Notes: generated by a model not told the origin, from the letters alone. A stretch of DNA of 64,000 bases from Saccharibacillus sacchari DSM 19268 (GCF_000585395.1 NZ_KK073875.1:5508274-5572273); one strand, 5' to 3'. Counted from the first letter of the stretch, positions 15,374-24,067 are shown. Made by a program: numbers and translations.

Positions 15374-16267
15374 CTAAACTTTCCCCTTCTCCTCCACCGT
15401 CATCGATCGAATGTAGAACGCCCCGAGTACCGAGCAGAGCAGGAACGAGAAGAACGCAATTGCCGCGGCCTGCTCTCTTTCCTGGAATACGCTGAACACC
15501 TGCTGCATCGATACGCCCAGCATTTGCGGGGAGTTCGCGCCGATCAGGAACGGTGCGGTGAATGAGCCGATCACGCCCATGAACACGAAGGTCACGGCAA
15601 CCATGAACGTTTTATACGACAGCGGCAAAATGAACTTCAGGAACAGCGTGAACCGTCCCACGCCTACATCCTTCGCGCTTTCGATCACCGAAGACGGAAT
15701 CGCGGACAGTGCGGAGCTGAGCAGCATCGTCGTAAACGGGATATTAAACCAGAGATTCGCGATAATGATCCCTTTTTCGTCAAAGATGATCCGCGGCAGC
15801 TCCACTCCGATCACTTCCAGCATCCGTGCCAGCCAGCCGTGATTGCCGAGCAGATTGATCAGGCCATAGGTTGCGATTACGCCGGGAATGAACAGCGGAA
15901 TCATGTACGTTTTTCGGATCAGATCGACCACCGGGCCTTGATTGAAACGCATATAGATCGCCAGCGAGTAGCTGACCAGCAGCACCAGCACGCACGTGAT
16001 GGCCGTGATGCGCAGCGTGAAGATAATGTTGCTGCGCATCCCTTTGTCGGTAAACAGATAGGCGTACCGGCTCAGATCGTATCCGCCCTCGCCGTTGCTC
16101 AGGCTCATGACGAACGATTGAACGATCGGGATAATGACGACGATCAGGAGGATGGCGAAGGAGGGGAGCACCATCGCCAGGCCCAGGATCGACTGCTTGG
16201 CTTCTTTGCTCATCGTTCGCGAGGCCCCCTTTCCTCTTCTTTGATCGATCGCGGTTTTCGTACTCAT
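15374..16267 (-). CDS. ABC transporter permease (PotB-like)
   Basis: A 297-residue inner-membrane permease with about six hydrophobic helices and the cytoplasmic EAA loop around SAKDVGVGRFTLFLKFILPL. Sequence type is the spermidine/putrescine-Fe(III)-phosphonate class (MetI-like fold). It pairs with the permease at 18519-19343, the ATPase at 17454-18500 and the lipoprotein at 16264-17439. Its ATG overlaps the stop of the binding-protein gene (ATGA). It is the last gene of the operon; the bidirectional terminator at 15195-15228 follows after the nested-hairpin repeat. Confidence 0.9.
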   Translation of the reverse strand: MSTKTAIDQRRGKGASRTMSKEAKQSILGLAMVLPSFAILLIVVIIPIVQSFVMSLSNGEGGYDLSRYAYLFTDKGMRSNIIFTLRITAITCVLVLLVSYSLAIYMRFNQGPVVDLIRKTYMIPLFIPGVIATYGLINLLGNHGWLARMLEVIGVELPRIIFDEKGIIIANLWFNIPFTTMLLSSALSAIPSSVIESAKDVGVGRFTLFLKFILPLSYKTFMVAVTFVFMGVIGSFTAPFLIGANSPQMLGVSMQQVFSVFQEREQAAAIAFFSFLLCSVLGAFYIRSMTVEEKGKV

Positions 16268-17439
16268 TGCGCGGCGACGTCGCTCTGCCAGCGTTTGTTG
16301 ATTTCCGTACCCAGATCCCCGATGTTGAACGTACGGAAGCCTTCGGATACGCCTGCGAATTTATCCTGCATGTCCTGCGACATATTCGACAGCTCGATCC
16401 CCGGGAAGCCGTTCATTTTATCCACGACAACGGCTTGCGCTTCCGGCGACAGAACGAAATCGAGGAAGGTATTGACCGCTTCTTTCTTGTCGGACTCTTG
16501 GTTGACCATCAGATAAGTTGGTCCGCCGTTGAAACCCGGGGTGATTTGCTGCATTTTGATGCTGTCCGGCAGCAGTCCTTCGTTCAACTGCTGAAGCACC
16601 ATATCCGACCAAGCCGGAATCAGCGATACTTCGCCGTTCATGAGCAGATCGAGCGTGCCTTGGTTCTTTTTCGGATAGATGCCTTCGCCGTACGTGAAAG
16701 GACCGATTTCTTTGAGCGTGTTGAAGCCGGCTTCCCACTTCTCCATGACGGACGGATCGGAGTTGTGGATGTCTTCTTCCGGCAGATCCTTGTACACGAT
16801 CGTTTGCACGAACGAGCTGCCCGAACCGCCTGTCGACGGATCATTGTAGGCGAATTGTTCCGGGTTGGCTTTGATCCAATCGATCAGCTCGTCCAGCATT
16901 GTCGGAGGGTTGCTGATCTTGCTGCTATCGTAAGCGAGCACGACGGCGGAAGAACGGTAAGGAATCGCGTAGTTGTCGACGTCCTTCATCACGTTCGCGT
17001 CGACTTTGCTCAAGTTCGGAATATCGGAGTCGCTGAGCTGCGTCCAGACGCCGTCTTTCGTTCCCTGCGCGACGGTCGTGATGCTGTCTTCGTACAGATC
17101 GATGCCGCCCGAGCCTTTACCGGCTTGTTTGGCTGCCATAATGCGATCGTAGGTCGGTTCCGCGCCTGTACCCGACGGAATATAGACCATCTTCACGTCG
17201 ATCTCCGGATGCTGTTCTTCGAACATCGGCTCCAGCGAATCCCACAGATCTTTGACGTTCTGGGAGCCTGTGAAGTAGAAGTTAAACGAAGTCGGCTCGC
17301 CCGATGCTGCAGCACCGCTGCCTTCCGCCGCCGCAGTCGCATTTTCACCGCTGCTTCCGTTTCCGCAACCTGCCAGCAAAGACATCGATACACCCGCAAC
17401 AGACAACAACGTCAACCAGGACTTCTTTTTCAACCGCAT
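16264..17439 (-). CDS. ABC transporter substrate-binding lipoprotein
   Basis: A 391-residue extracellular binding lipoprotein. The signal peptide ends in LLAGC, with Cys as the lipid-anchored residue, followed by a Ser/Gly/Ala linker and a PotD/Fe-type periplasmic-binding fold (FNFYFTGSQNVKDLW, YAIPYRSSAVVLAYDSSKI, AQAVVVDKMNGFPGIELS). The start at 17439 has AGGAGG nine bases upstream; earlier in-frame starts overlap that site. The ligand is not known; neighbouring GDPD and PHP enzymes suggest an organophosphate diester. Genes on both sides overlap or nearly touch. Confidence 0.9.
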   Translation of the reverse strand: MRLKKKSWLTLLSVAGVSMSLLAGCGNGSSGENATAAAEGSGAAASGEPTSFNFYFTGSQNVKDLWDSLEPMFEEQHPEIDVKMVYIPSGTGAEPTYDRIMAAKQAGKGSGGIDLYEDSITTVAQGTKDGVWTQLSDSDIPNLSKVDANVMKDVDNYAIPYRSSAVVLAYDSSKISNPPTMLDELIDWIKANPEQFAYNDPSTGGSGSSFVQTIVYKDLPEEDIHNSDPSVMEKWEAGFNTLKEIGPFTYGEGIYPKKNQGTLDLLMNGEVSLIPAWSDMVLQQLNEGLLPDSIKMQQITPGFNGGPTYLMVNQESDKKEAVNTFLDFVLSPEAQAVVVDKMNGFPGIELSNMSQDMQDKFAGVSEGFRTFNIGDLGTEINKRWQSDVAAQ

Positions 17440-17453
17440 GAATTTCATCCTCC

Positions 17454-18500
17454 TCAAATGGCTTTCGCTTCGTCGACCGGGAATCCGGCCGCTTTCGAGA
17501 TACAGACGCCGACATCTTGACCCGACTGCATATGCTGCACGACTTCTTTGCTTTGAAAAGCGCGAATGATGCCGAACTCGGCCAGCTCCACCGTAACTTC
17601 GGCGTAATGCCCCAAAATCATCACCTGCTTGATCTTGCCGGGCAGGATGTTCTCGCCGACGATTTGCTCCCCGAGCTGCACGTCTTCCGGACGAACGGCT
17701 GCCGTGATCCTGCCGCGCAGATCCTTATCGTTCGGCAAACGAAGTTTTCCGATTCTGACGCTTCCCTCTTCCGCCACCCCCTCCAGGAAATTCATCTTGC
17801 CGATAAAGCTTGCGACATATAGAGAAGCGGGAGCATCGTAAATCTCTTGCGGTTTGGCAATTTGTTCGATGCGCCCGTGATTCATGACGATGATGCGATC
17901 CGACAGCGACAGCGCTTCTTCCTGATCATGTGTGACGAAGACCATGGTCAGACCGGTTTTCATCTGGATCTCCCGCAGCTCTTCGCGCATTTCGTGCCTC
18001 AGCTTGGCATCGAGTGCGGAAAACGGCTCATCCAGCAGCAGCACCGCCGGTTTGAGCAGCAGCGACCGCGCCAAGGCTACGCGCTGCTGCTGACCGCCCG
18101 ACAGCTCGGCCGGATATTTTTTCTCGAATCCGGACAGGCGGACCAGCTTGAGCGCTTCGTCCACGGCTGCGCGAATTTCGGCTTTCGGCATTTTTCGGAT
18201 TTTCAGGCCGAAGGCGAGATTATCGTAGACGGACATATGCGACCACAGATTATAGCTTTGGAACACCATCGAAGTCGGGCGTTTTTCCGGCGGAAGCTGG
18301 ATGACGCTCTGTCCTTCGATCAGAATATCGCCGGAATCCGGTTCGAGAAATCCGCCGATACTGCGCAAAACGGTCGTTTTTCCGCAGCCCGAAGGCCCGA
18401 GCAAGGTGACCAGTTCCCCCTTCTCGATCTCGATGTTGATCCCGCTGACGCCGTCGCCCGTTTTGTAGCGCTTGGCCAGCTCTCGTATGGATAACTGCAT
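17454..18500 (-). CDS. ABC transporter ATP-binding protein (PotA-like)
   Basis: A 348-residue ATPase that powers the two permeases. Walker A is LLGPSGCGKTTVLRSIGG, the Q-loop region is MVFQSYNLWSHM, the signature is LSGGQQQRVALARSL, Walker B is VLLLDEPFSAL, and the switch His is in VFVTHDQEEAL. Residues about 240-348 form a TOBE-like domain (GRITAAVRPEDVQLGEQ). GGAGG lies six bases before the ATG. It belongs to the spermidine/iron/phosphonate class of importer ATPases. Confidence 0.93.
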   Translation of the reverse strand: MQLSIRELAKRYKTGDGVSGINIEIEKGELVTLLGPSGCGKTTVLRSIGGFLEPDSGDILIEGQSVIQLPPEKRPTSMVFQSYNLWSHMSVYDNLAFGLKIRKMPKAEIRAAVDEALKLVRLSGFEKKYPAELSGGQQQRVALARSLLLKPAVLLLDEPFSALDAKLRHEMREELREIQMKTGLTMVFVTHDQEEALSLSDRIIVMNHGRIEQIAKPQEIYDAPASLYVASFIGKMNFLEGVAEEGSVRIGKLRLPNDKDLRGRITAAVRPEDVQLGEQIVGENILPGKIKQVMILGHYAEVTVELAEFGIIRAFQSKEVVQHMQSGQDVGVCISKAAGFPVDEAKAI

Positions 18501-18518
18501 GATGAACCTCCTTTTCCT

Positions 18519-19343
18519 CTATTTCATCTGAAAACCGCTTGCCAGTACGTCCGCACTCACCAATCGCTGCGCCGCGACCAGCAGAATGATCGTCGGCAGC
18601 GTCAAAATGATCGAAAACACGGCGCCCGCGCTGCTCGGAAAGTCGGAGATGATTGAGTACATGACGATCGGCATCGTTTTGTAATCGGGAATGCCGACCA
18701 AGAACGTCCCCTGCGCTTCGTCGAGCGAATTCAGGAAAGTGAAGATTGAAGCAACCACGATGCCCGGCATCGCCATCGGCAGCGTGACGCTGCGGAACAC
18801 TTTGAACGGACTTGCGCCGACGTCGCGGGCCGATTCTTCCTGCGCGCGATGGATACTGCGGAATGCGGCCGTCGGAATCCAGGTCATGAACATCAAGACG
18901 TTGATCATGTGGATGAGCACGACGCCGAGCAAAGTGTTCATCAGTCCGATCTTGTAGAACAGCACCGCGATCGAGACGTACAGCCCCATTTTCGGAAACG
19001 CATTGGTCAACAGGAACGAGAACAGGAATATTTTTTTAAGCGGAAACTGGATTCGGGCAAAGGCATAAGCGGCCGGAATACAAACGACAATCGACAGGAT
19101 CGTGACCAGCGTGGCAATCAGGAAAGACAGCGAGATCGACGAAACGATATCATCCTTCGCCAGCACGAACTCCCACCATTTGAATCCCCAGACCTGAGGC
19201 AGGACGTCCGGGTAATTCCATTTCTCGCTGAACGCGAGTACCAGCAGATTGACCAGCGGGCCTGCGAAAAAGATCGCGAAGATCGTCAGCAAAACGAATT
19301 CGACGATCCGCCGCATCCCTACGTGTTTCCAATACCAGAGCAT
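18519..19343 (-). CDS. ABC transporter permease (PotC-like)
   Basis: A 274-residue permease with six predicted helices and an EAA loop around SARDVGASPFKVFRSVTLPM. It is the second membrane subunit of the importer. The chosen ATG at 19343 has GGGG eight bases upstream and overlaps the end of the LacI gene by 25 bp; an ATG at 19316 is possible. Confidence 0.9.
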   Translation of the reverse strand: MLWYWKHVGMRRIVEFVLLTIFAIFFAGPLVNLLVLAFSEKWNYPDVLPQVWGFKWWEFVLAKDDIVSSISLSFLIATLVTILSIVVCIPAAYAFARIQFPLKKIFLFSFLLTNAFPKMGLYVSIAVLFYKIGLMNTLLGVVLIHMINVLMFMTWIPTAAFRSIHRAQEESARDVGASPFKVFRSVTLPMAMPGIVVASIFTFLNSLDEAQGTFLVGIPDYKTMPIVMYSIISDFPSSAGAVFSIILTLPTIILLVAAQRLVSADVLASGFQMK

Positions 19344-20470
19344 GTGCCGTTCCCCTCTCCTCTCGTTGATCGACGGGCGATCACTTCGCTTTCGTATTCG
19401 ATCAGGCGCGGCACGTTCTCTTCCCCGCCGATCATCCGATCCAAAATCGCAACGGCGTCCCGACCCAGCCCGGCCGCGTCCACGCTGACGGTCGTAAGCG
19501 CCGGATGGTACATGCCGCCGAGATCCGTGTTGTCGTACCCCATGACGGATACGTCTTCCGGCACATGTACGCCATTTTCCAACAGTACCTTCATGGCGCC
19601 CAGCGCGAGCATATCGTTGGTGGCGAACAGTGCGGTATAGCTCCCGGAACGGAACTCTTCGTATCGTTCTTCCATCAGGCGCACGCCCGAGTCGAAGCTG
19701 GAGTCCGGCGATTCGGCAACTGTCACGATCGAGATCCGGCTAGCGTCCTCGGCTTTTGTCGAAGTTTCATCCACGATCCCATCACTGCCTTGGCCGCTTT
19801 GTTTATCCTCTTCGGTGATCATTCTTTTTCCGTCGTCCAGGCTTCCCAACTTGTTCAAAAAGCCCGACAACCGCAGCGAGTGGCTTCGATGTTCCACCGG
19901 ACCCGCGACGATAAAGAATCTGCGATGTCCTTGATCGTACAGATGCTCGGCCGCCCGCTCTCCGCCTGCTTCGTCATTGCTCACCAGATGCACGACGTCA
20001 GGATCTTCCGCCGAACCGTTGACCATAATGTATGGGATGTTGAATTTTTTTACGTAATCGATCACGTTCTTGCGCAAACGGCTGATCAAGATCAACCCGT
20101 CGACACGCTGTTCCAGCATATAGTCCATGGAACGTAGTGACATTTCCCGATCGGTTTTGAGAAAAATCGAGTAGCCGAGGTCTTCCGCCGCCATCAATAT
20201 TTCGTCCACGATCTTGCCGTATAACGTATGCGACACGATCGGAAGTTTGTCGCGGAACACGATCACCCCGATGTTGTAGGTGCGCTTGGCAACCATGGCC
20301 CGGGCCACCGCGTTAGGCTTATAGCGCAGTTCCTCGGCCGCTTTCAGCACGCGCTCCCGGACGTCGGGACTCGCGTAGCCGTTGCCGGAAATAACCCGTG
20401 AAGCGGTCGATTTCGATACGCCGGCCAACTGCGCGAGCTCCCGCAAACTGTAACTCAGCTTCGTGTCCAC
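19319..20470 (-). CDS. LacI-family regulator of the phosphodiester operon
   Basis: A 383-residue repressor. The helix-turn-helix is at residues 6-50 (SLRELAQLAGVSKSTASRVI, VRERVLKAAEELRYKPNAVAR), and the periplasmic-binding-like sensor domain follows (NIGVIVFRDKLP, VDGLILISRLRK, VMGYDNTDLGGMYHPALTTVSVD). A hydrophilic block of roughly 40 residues (DGKRMITEEDKQSGQGSDG and onward, about 222-262) is inserted in the sensor domain. It overlaps the upstream gdpD gene by 16 bp. Its probable operator is the 18-bp perfect-armed dyad at 22883-22900 at the head of the operon. Confidence 0.92.
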   Translation of the reverse strand: MDTKLSYSLRELAQLAGVSKSTASRVISGNGYASPDVRERVLKAAEELRYKPNAVARAMVAKRTYNIGVIVFRDKLPIVSHTLYGKIVDEILMAAEDLGYSIFLKTDREMSLRSMDYMLEQRVDGLILISRLRKNVIDYVKKFNIPYIMVNGSAEDPDVVHLVSNDEAGGERAAEHLYDQGHRRFFIVAGPVEHRSHSLRLSGFLNKLGSLDDGKRMITEEDKQSGQGSDGIVDETSTKAEDASRISIVTVAESPDSSFDSGVRLMEERYEEFRSGSYTALFATNDMLALGAMKVLLENGVHVPEDVSVMGYDNTDLGGMYHPALTTVSVDAAGLGRDAVAILDRMIGGEENVPRLIEYESEVIARRSTRGEGNGTCSGIGNT

Positions 20471-21207
20471 TCCGTTCTCTCCTCTGCGCCGTTCATCTCG
20501 TCACGCACCGCGATCAGCTTCTCCGGGTCGCGGGTCGTAATGGAATCGACGCCCCACTCCGCAAACCGCCGCATGTCTTCCGTCTCGGCAACGGTCCAGA
20601 CATACACGGCCAGATCGGCTTGTTTTGCCGCTTCCAAAAGTTCCGGCTTGACCGCCTGATGCGGAAGATTCAATCCGAAGCAGCGGGTCCGGCTCGCTTC
20701 TTGGCAAGCCTGCTGCACGGCTTCTGCATAGCTCAGGTTTCGGAAGCTGTCGACTTTGATATTGAGCAGCTTGCGAAGCGCGATACCGGAGCGTTCGGCC
20801 AGATCGGCACGTTCGTATCCGCACCCGCTGAGGAATACCCGATCCGTCATCTCCATTCGTTTGACCAAAGCTGCCGTAGGTTCCAGCGCATCATCCGTTT
20901 TGATATCGAGATTCATGGTGCGTCCTGCCGTACGAATCCAGTTCAAGATATCCGCTAATTCCAGCATCGGCGTATTCAATACTTCGTTGAGCTCTTCCAG
21001 CGTCATTGCCGCCAAACTTCCGCGTTTTCCGCCTGGCAGCGCAATCTCGTCGTCATGCGCCAGTACCGGAACTCCGTCTCGCGTCACGCGAATGTCGTCC
21101 TCGTATACGTCGGCTCCCACTTTCAATGCCGCGCAAAGCGATTCCAGCGAATGGGCGGCGTGTCCCATGCAGCCTGTATGAGCCGTGATTAACGGAAAAG
21201 CATTCAT
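20455..21207 (-). CDS. Glycerophosphodiester phosphodiesterase family protein
   Basis: A 250-residue GDPD TIM-barrel protein without signal peptide, so cytoplasmic. GDPD enzymes split glycerophosphodiesters to glycerol-3-P and an alcohol. The acidic and His motifs are present: ADVYEDDIRVTRDG and VLAHDDEIAL, then FGLNLPHQ and VYVWTVAETEDMRRF. The usual N-terminal HRG is HTG here and the usual ENT motif is HSLES, so the phosphate-contacting Arg is replaced; substrate or mechanism may differ. The ATG overlaps the preceding stop as TAATG. It acts with the importer and the PHP protein. Confidence 0.88.
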   Translation of the reverse strand: MNAFPLITAHTGCMGHAAHSLESLCAALKVGADVYEDDIRVTRDGVPVLAHDDEIALPGGKRGSLAAMTLEELNEVLNTPMLELADILNWIRTAGRTMNLDIKTDDALEPTAALVKRMEMTDRVFLSGCGYERADLAERSGIALRKLLNIKVDSFRNLSYAEAVQQACQEASRTRCFGLNLPHQAVKPELLEAAKQADLAVYVWTVAETEDMRRFAEWGVDSITTRDPEKLIAVRDEMNGAEERTEWTRS

Positions 21208-22364
21208 TAGTCAGCACCTCCTTCAGCCGTGGATTCGAAGTAAACGGCATTGGTAAAAGCGATTCGCGTATGTGCGCCCTGCACGGTTCCCCAAAGCTCG
21301 GCGCGCAGCCATTTGCGGGAAAGGTCGGTCGGAAGCACGGGAAGCTCGATAGACGTTTCGAACTTCGGATGAAGCGTGCCTGTATCGTTGGACTGTTGAG
21401 TCGAATCGATTACATTCATCACCATTTCTTCGCCCAGGTTGGAGCATAGCTTCAGCTTGAAGATTTGTTCAGCTAGCGACCATTGACCGGGACGAACCGA
21501 GAAATCGACCGATAACTTCGCAATGATCGTCGCAGTCACTTTTTCATCCCGTTCATTCATCTTCGTTACAGGCAGCACGGAACCGATTCGATACGAATCG
21601 CCTGCGGCCTCCAACACCATCGACAACAGCGGACCGATCGTGACCGAAGCGCGTCCTTCGCGCAGCGCTTGAATCAAGGCAACCTCCGGGATCGCAAAGC
21701 TTTCCTGTTCGCTCTCGGATGCGCCTTTTTCGATACCCGCCTGAATGTCCGATCCATCTTGCTTCGCGCAGACCGCATCTTCGACTTCCAAATACGTGAC
21801 CGAGATCGGCTCATCCGTATCGCTCTGAGCATGCCAGTCTCGACCCGAGGTCGCTGCGATGCGGTAGCCTTCGTTCAGCTTGTCCGTCCATAACCGGTAC
21901 GCCCGATGGTTGTCGGTCTGGATCGACGGGAAGGTGCCGGACCAGACTTCGATGTAATCCACCGCGTTCCAGTCCCCGATCTCATATTCCCAAAAGCATC
22001 CGGTACAAGCCGGGCTGCCGACTCGGAAGGGATGAGCAAGTCCCGCAATCCCTCCAAGGCGATGCACGCTCTCAATCCCCCGGTCGATATCCTGCTGCGT
22101 CGCCTGTCGCCAGTCCGCATATTCGCTCAATCCGATCGTCACCATATGCCCGTAAAAGGTCGTCCATTCCATCCCCGGCACAATGGTCAATCCGTACTCC
22201 CGCTCAACCTCTTCCTTGCCGACCAACCCGGACATCGTATTATGATCCGTTAGCGCAATGGCGTCGAAGCCCAACTTGGCCGCGCCTTCCGCCAATTCCT
22301 GAAGCGTCTGCCGCCCGTCGCTGTGCAGCGTATGGGTGTGCAGTTCGCAAGCGATCCACTTCAT
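21207..22364 (-). CDS. CehA/McbA-family PHP-domain metallohydrolase
   Basis: A 385-residue PHP phosphoesterase, cytoplasmic. Metal motifs: ELHTHTLHSDGR, DAIALTDHNTMSG, MEWTTFYGHM, LAHPFR and SGRDWHAQS. The C-terminal third (SVDFSVRPGQWSLAEQIFKL) is beta-rich and of unknown role. A hydrophilic loop (KQDGSDIQAGIEKGASESEQ) interrupts the region after the PHP core. GGAGG is seven bases before the ATG at 22364, which overlaps the upstream stop (ATGA). Relatives hydrolyse cyclic or linear phosphodiesters and esters, which fits a pathway with the GDPD. Confidence 0.88.
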   Translation of the reverse strand: MKWIACELHTHTLHSDGRQTLQELAEGAAKLGFDAIALTDHNTMSGLVGKEEVEREYGLTIVPGMEWTTFYGHMVTIGLSEYADWRQATQQDIDRGIESVHRLGGIAGLAHPFRVGSPACTGCFWEYEIGDWNAVDYIEVWSGTFPSIQTDNHRAYRLWTDKLNEGYRIAATSGRDWHAQSDTDEPISVTYLEVEDAVCAKQDGSDIQAGIEKGASESEQESFAIPEVALIQALREGRASVTIGPLLSMVLEAAGDSYRIGSVLPVTKMNERDEKVTATIIAKLSVDFSVRPGQWSLAEQIFKLKLCSNLGEEMVMNVIDSTQQSNDTGTLHPKFETSIELPVLPTDLSRKWLRAELWGTVQGAHTRIAFTNAVYFESTAEGGAD

Positions 22365-22837
22365 GCGTTGGCCTCCTCGGACGTCCAGATTTGCAAGCGG
22401 TAATCGCAGATATCGGTCACAATGCAGTGCAGGCTCAGCGTCACGTTCCACGATCCCGCAGCAACCTCGCCCGCTATTAACCCTGGAGAAGCCTCATGCT
22501 GCGACACAAAAAGTTCCTGCAAAGGATCATGACGATGGCAAGCTCCGCGATAACCTTGCGCATCATCGAGCGAAAGCGTAATTAGATTTTTCAAAGGCAG
22601 ATGCCTTTCCACCCGCGCGTTCGCTTGTTCTCTTTGCTCGGGCAATATGTAGATTTCATAACTATCCCGTAGCAGCTTCACCGCTTGTTCCCGATCTTCC
22701 AGCACCTTCGGCGCATACTCAAAACGGAAGTTCAACCGGCGGCAGCTTGTATTCAGTTCAAAAGGAATGCGAATATGCGTCCGTGATTCCTCCGGCGTTA
22801 CGCGCCCTTGCGTATCCAGCAGCTTCAATGCGTTCAC
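22361..22837 (-). CDS. Lectin-like N-terminal domain protein split from CehA/McbA hydrolases
   Basis: A 158-residue protein, first in the operon. The sequence (HIRIPFELNTSCRRLNFRFEY, YRGACHRHDPLQELFVSQHEA, SPGLIAGEVAAGSWNVTLSLH) resembles the beta-sandwich that precedes the PHP domain in longer CehA/McbA proteins of related bacteria. Here it is a separate gene overlapping the PHP gene by four bases (ATGA), so the two products probably form a complex. The GTG start at 22837 follows a purine-rich GGAAAGG; this start is less certain than others. The operator-like dyad is 46 bp upstream. Confidence 0.6.
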   Translation of the reverse strand: MNALKLLDTQGRVTPEESRTHIRIPFELNTSCRRLNFRFEYAPKVLEDREQAVKLLRDSYEIYILPEQREQANARVERHLPLKNLITLSLDDAQGYRGACHRHDPLQELFVSQHEASPGLIAGEVAAGSWNVTLSLHCIVTDICDYRLQIWTSEEANA

Positions 22838-22882
22838 CTTGCCTTTCCGCCTTCCGTGATTTGTTATGGATGAGACGCCTCT

Positions 22883-22900
22883 TTGTGGGAACGGTCCCAC
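22883..22900. promoter_or_regulatory. LacI-type operator at the head of the phosphodiester operon
   Basis: TGTGGGAACGGTCCCACA has perfect 7-bp arms (TGTGGGA / TCCCACA) and a central CG, the hallmark of LacI-family operators. It lies 46 bp before the first gene of an operon that encodes a LacI protein. Confidence 0.75.
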
Positions 22901-22970
22901 ATCACATCCCCCATGTTAAAGCCGAAGAATCAGCCCCGTATCAGCATCATGTTAATCTTCTGTAAATACG

Positions 22971-23010
22971 AAAAAGGCGGTTCTTCTATTTAAAGAAGAG
23001 CCGCCTTTTG
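22971..23010. terminator. Bidirectional-looking terminator
   Basis: AAAAAGGCGGTTCTTCT pairs with AGAAGAGCCGCCTTTT around a short loop. It ends the hypothetical gene at 23014-23634 before the operon promoter. Confidence 0.85.
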
Positions 23011-23013
23011 TGT

Positions 23014-23634
23014 TTAATTGTCAAACCAAAACACGATCCGCACCTCATCGTCGCTTACGATTCGCCGTTCTTTTTTCAACTGTTCCATCTTTTCGATCAT
23101 ATCAGTCAGGTTGAGATTGATATAGCCGTCCCACTCTTTGTATACTTTGCCTTCGCGTCTGTACTCATCTTCTTTGACGTCCACGAAATGCGACTGATGC
23201 TTTTCTCCACGCTGCACTTTGCTCCTGGCATACTCAAATTCATCCGGGTCGACCCACCCTTTGAGCCGCATCAAATCGCCGTATCCGCTTTCCTTCAACT
23301 CTCGCAGCGTCAAGTAGGAAGCATGATGGAAATTCACGTTGTTCGGCAAATCACCATAGTTATATTCTTTTTTCAGCAGCGCGTCACGCTCCTCCGGCAG
23401 ACCTTTCGGTGGAGAAATCGGCGGATAACTGTTATACTCCTCGCTTCCCCGTGCCCCTGCCAGCAGGTAAAACAACCCATAATCCCGACTCCCATCGATT
23501 AGATCGACATAATCAAAGCCTTCGGTATCCGTCACCATAATCTCCGGCCAATCATCTTTCCGGTACCAGCGATCGATATTGATCCATTTTTCTTTGATGT
23601 AGCCTTCGCAAAAAAGCGTAATATCGCAGCCCAT
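23014..23634 (-). CDS. Conserved hypothetical MGCDI protein
   Basis: A 206-residue soluble protein beginning MGCDITLFCEGYI, a start shared by a family of hypothetical proteins found in phages and bacteria. Further motifs: RDYGLFYLLAGARG, YPPISPPKGLPEER and FHHASYLTLREL. No catalytic motif is recognised, so no function is assigned. AAGGGG precedes the ATG at 23634; an in-frame start at 23676 is not supported. Single-gene unit between two terminators. Confidence 0.75.
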   Translation of the reverse strand: MGCDITLFCEGYIKEKWINIDRWYRKDDWPEIMVTDTEGFDYVDLIDGSRDYGLFYLLAGARGSEEYNSYPPISPPKGLPEERDALLKKEYNYGDLPNNVNFHHASYLTLRELKESGYGDLMRLKGWVDPDEFEYARSKVQRGEKHQSHFVDVKEDEYRREGKVYKEWDGYINLNLTDMIEKMEQLKKERRIVSDDEVRIVFWFDN

Positions 23635-23689
23635 TCGCTTGCCCCTTCCTTTCCTCATTAACGTTAACCCTCTCATTCCATTTTACACA

Positions 23690-23723
23690 AAAAAAATCCG
23701 CTCTCTGCGAAGAGAACGGATTT
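23690..23723 (-). terminator. Terminator of the coat-protein pair
   Basis: AAATCCG.TCTCT pairs with AGAGA.CGGATTT and is followed by TTTTTTTT on the minus strand. Confidence 0.85.
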
Positions 23724-23736
23724 CCGGCTTGCCCTT

Positions 23737-24054
23737 TTACTTATTTTCCACCAGGTTCCGCGCGATTTCCGATTTCTTCATATCGTGCTCGACCTGCTCG
23801 TCGATATCGTACGGATGGTACATTTCGTTCTCGATCATGTAATCGGCGATTTTCTGATGCGTCTTGATCGCCGTATCCAGTTGGGATTTCAGCACTTTGC
23901 GCACCTTCGGCGAAGCTGCTTCGGTGAGCGCCACCGCATACGAGCGCACCGCCGTTTTGGCGGACAACAGCATATCCGTCGCGATCGCCATATCGTCCAT
24001 CGGCGTGACCGCTTTGACCAGCGTTTCTTTCGTCATCGATTTTGGGGTAGCCAT
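23737..24054 (-). CDS. Spore coat protein, CotF family
   Basis: A 105-residue helical protein (MDDMAIATDMLLSAKTAVRSYAVALTEA, AIKTHQKIADYMIENEMYHPYD) matching the C-terminal half of CotF-like proteins, whose ferritin-like helices pack in the spore coat; the YHPYD motif near the end is typical. GAGGAGG precedes the ATG. It follows a 64-residue partner after 13 bp, as in yraG-yraD-type pairs. Probably expressed late in sporulation; no sigma-K promoter could be fixed by eye. Confidence 0.82.
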   Translation of the reverse strand: MATPKSMTKETLVKAVTPMDDMAIATDMLLSAKTAVRSYAVALTEAASPKVRKVLKSQLDTAIKTHQKIADYMIENEMYHPYDIDEQVEHDMKKSEIARNLVENK

Positions 24055-24067
24055 GTGTAATCCCTCC

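Noticed and set aside
16267-17520. A 417-codon open frame opposite the substrate-binding protein
   Set aside because: Antisense to a lipoprotein gene with a clear signal peptide and operon context; no ribosome site or domain.
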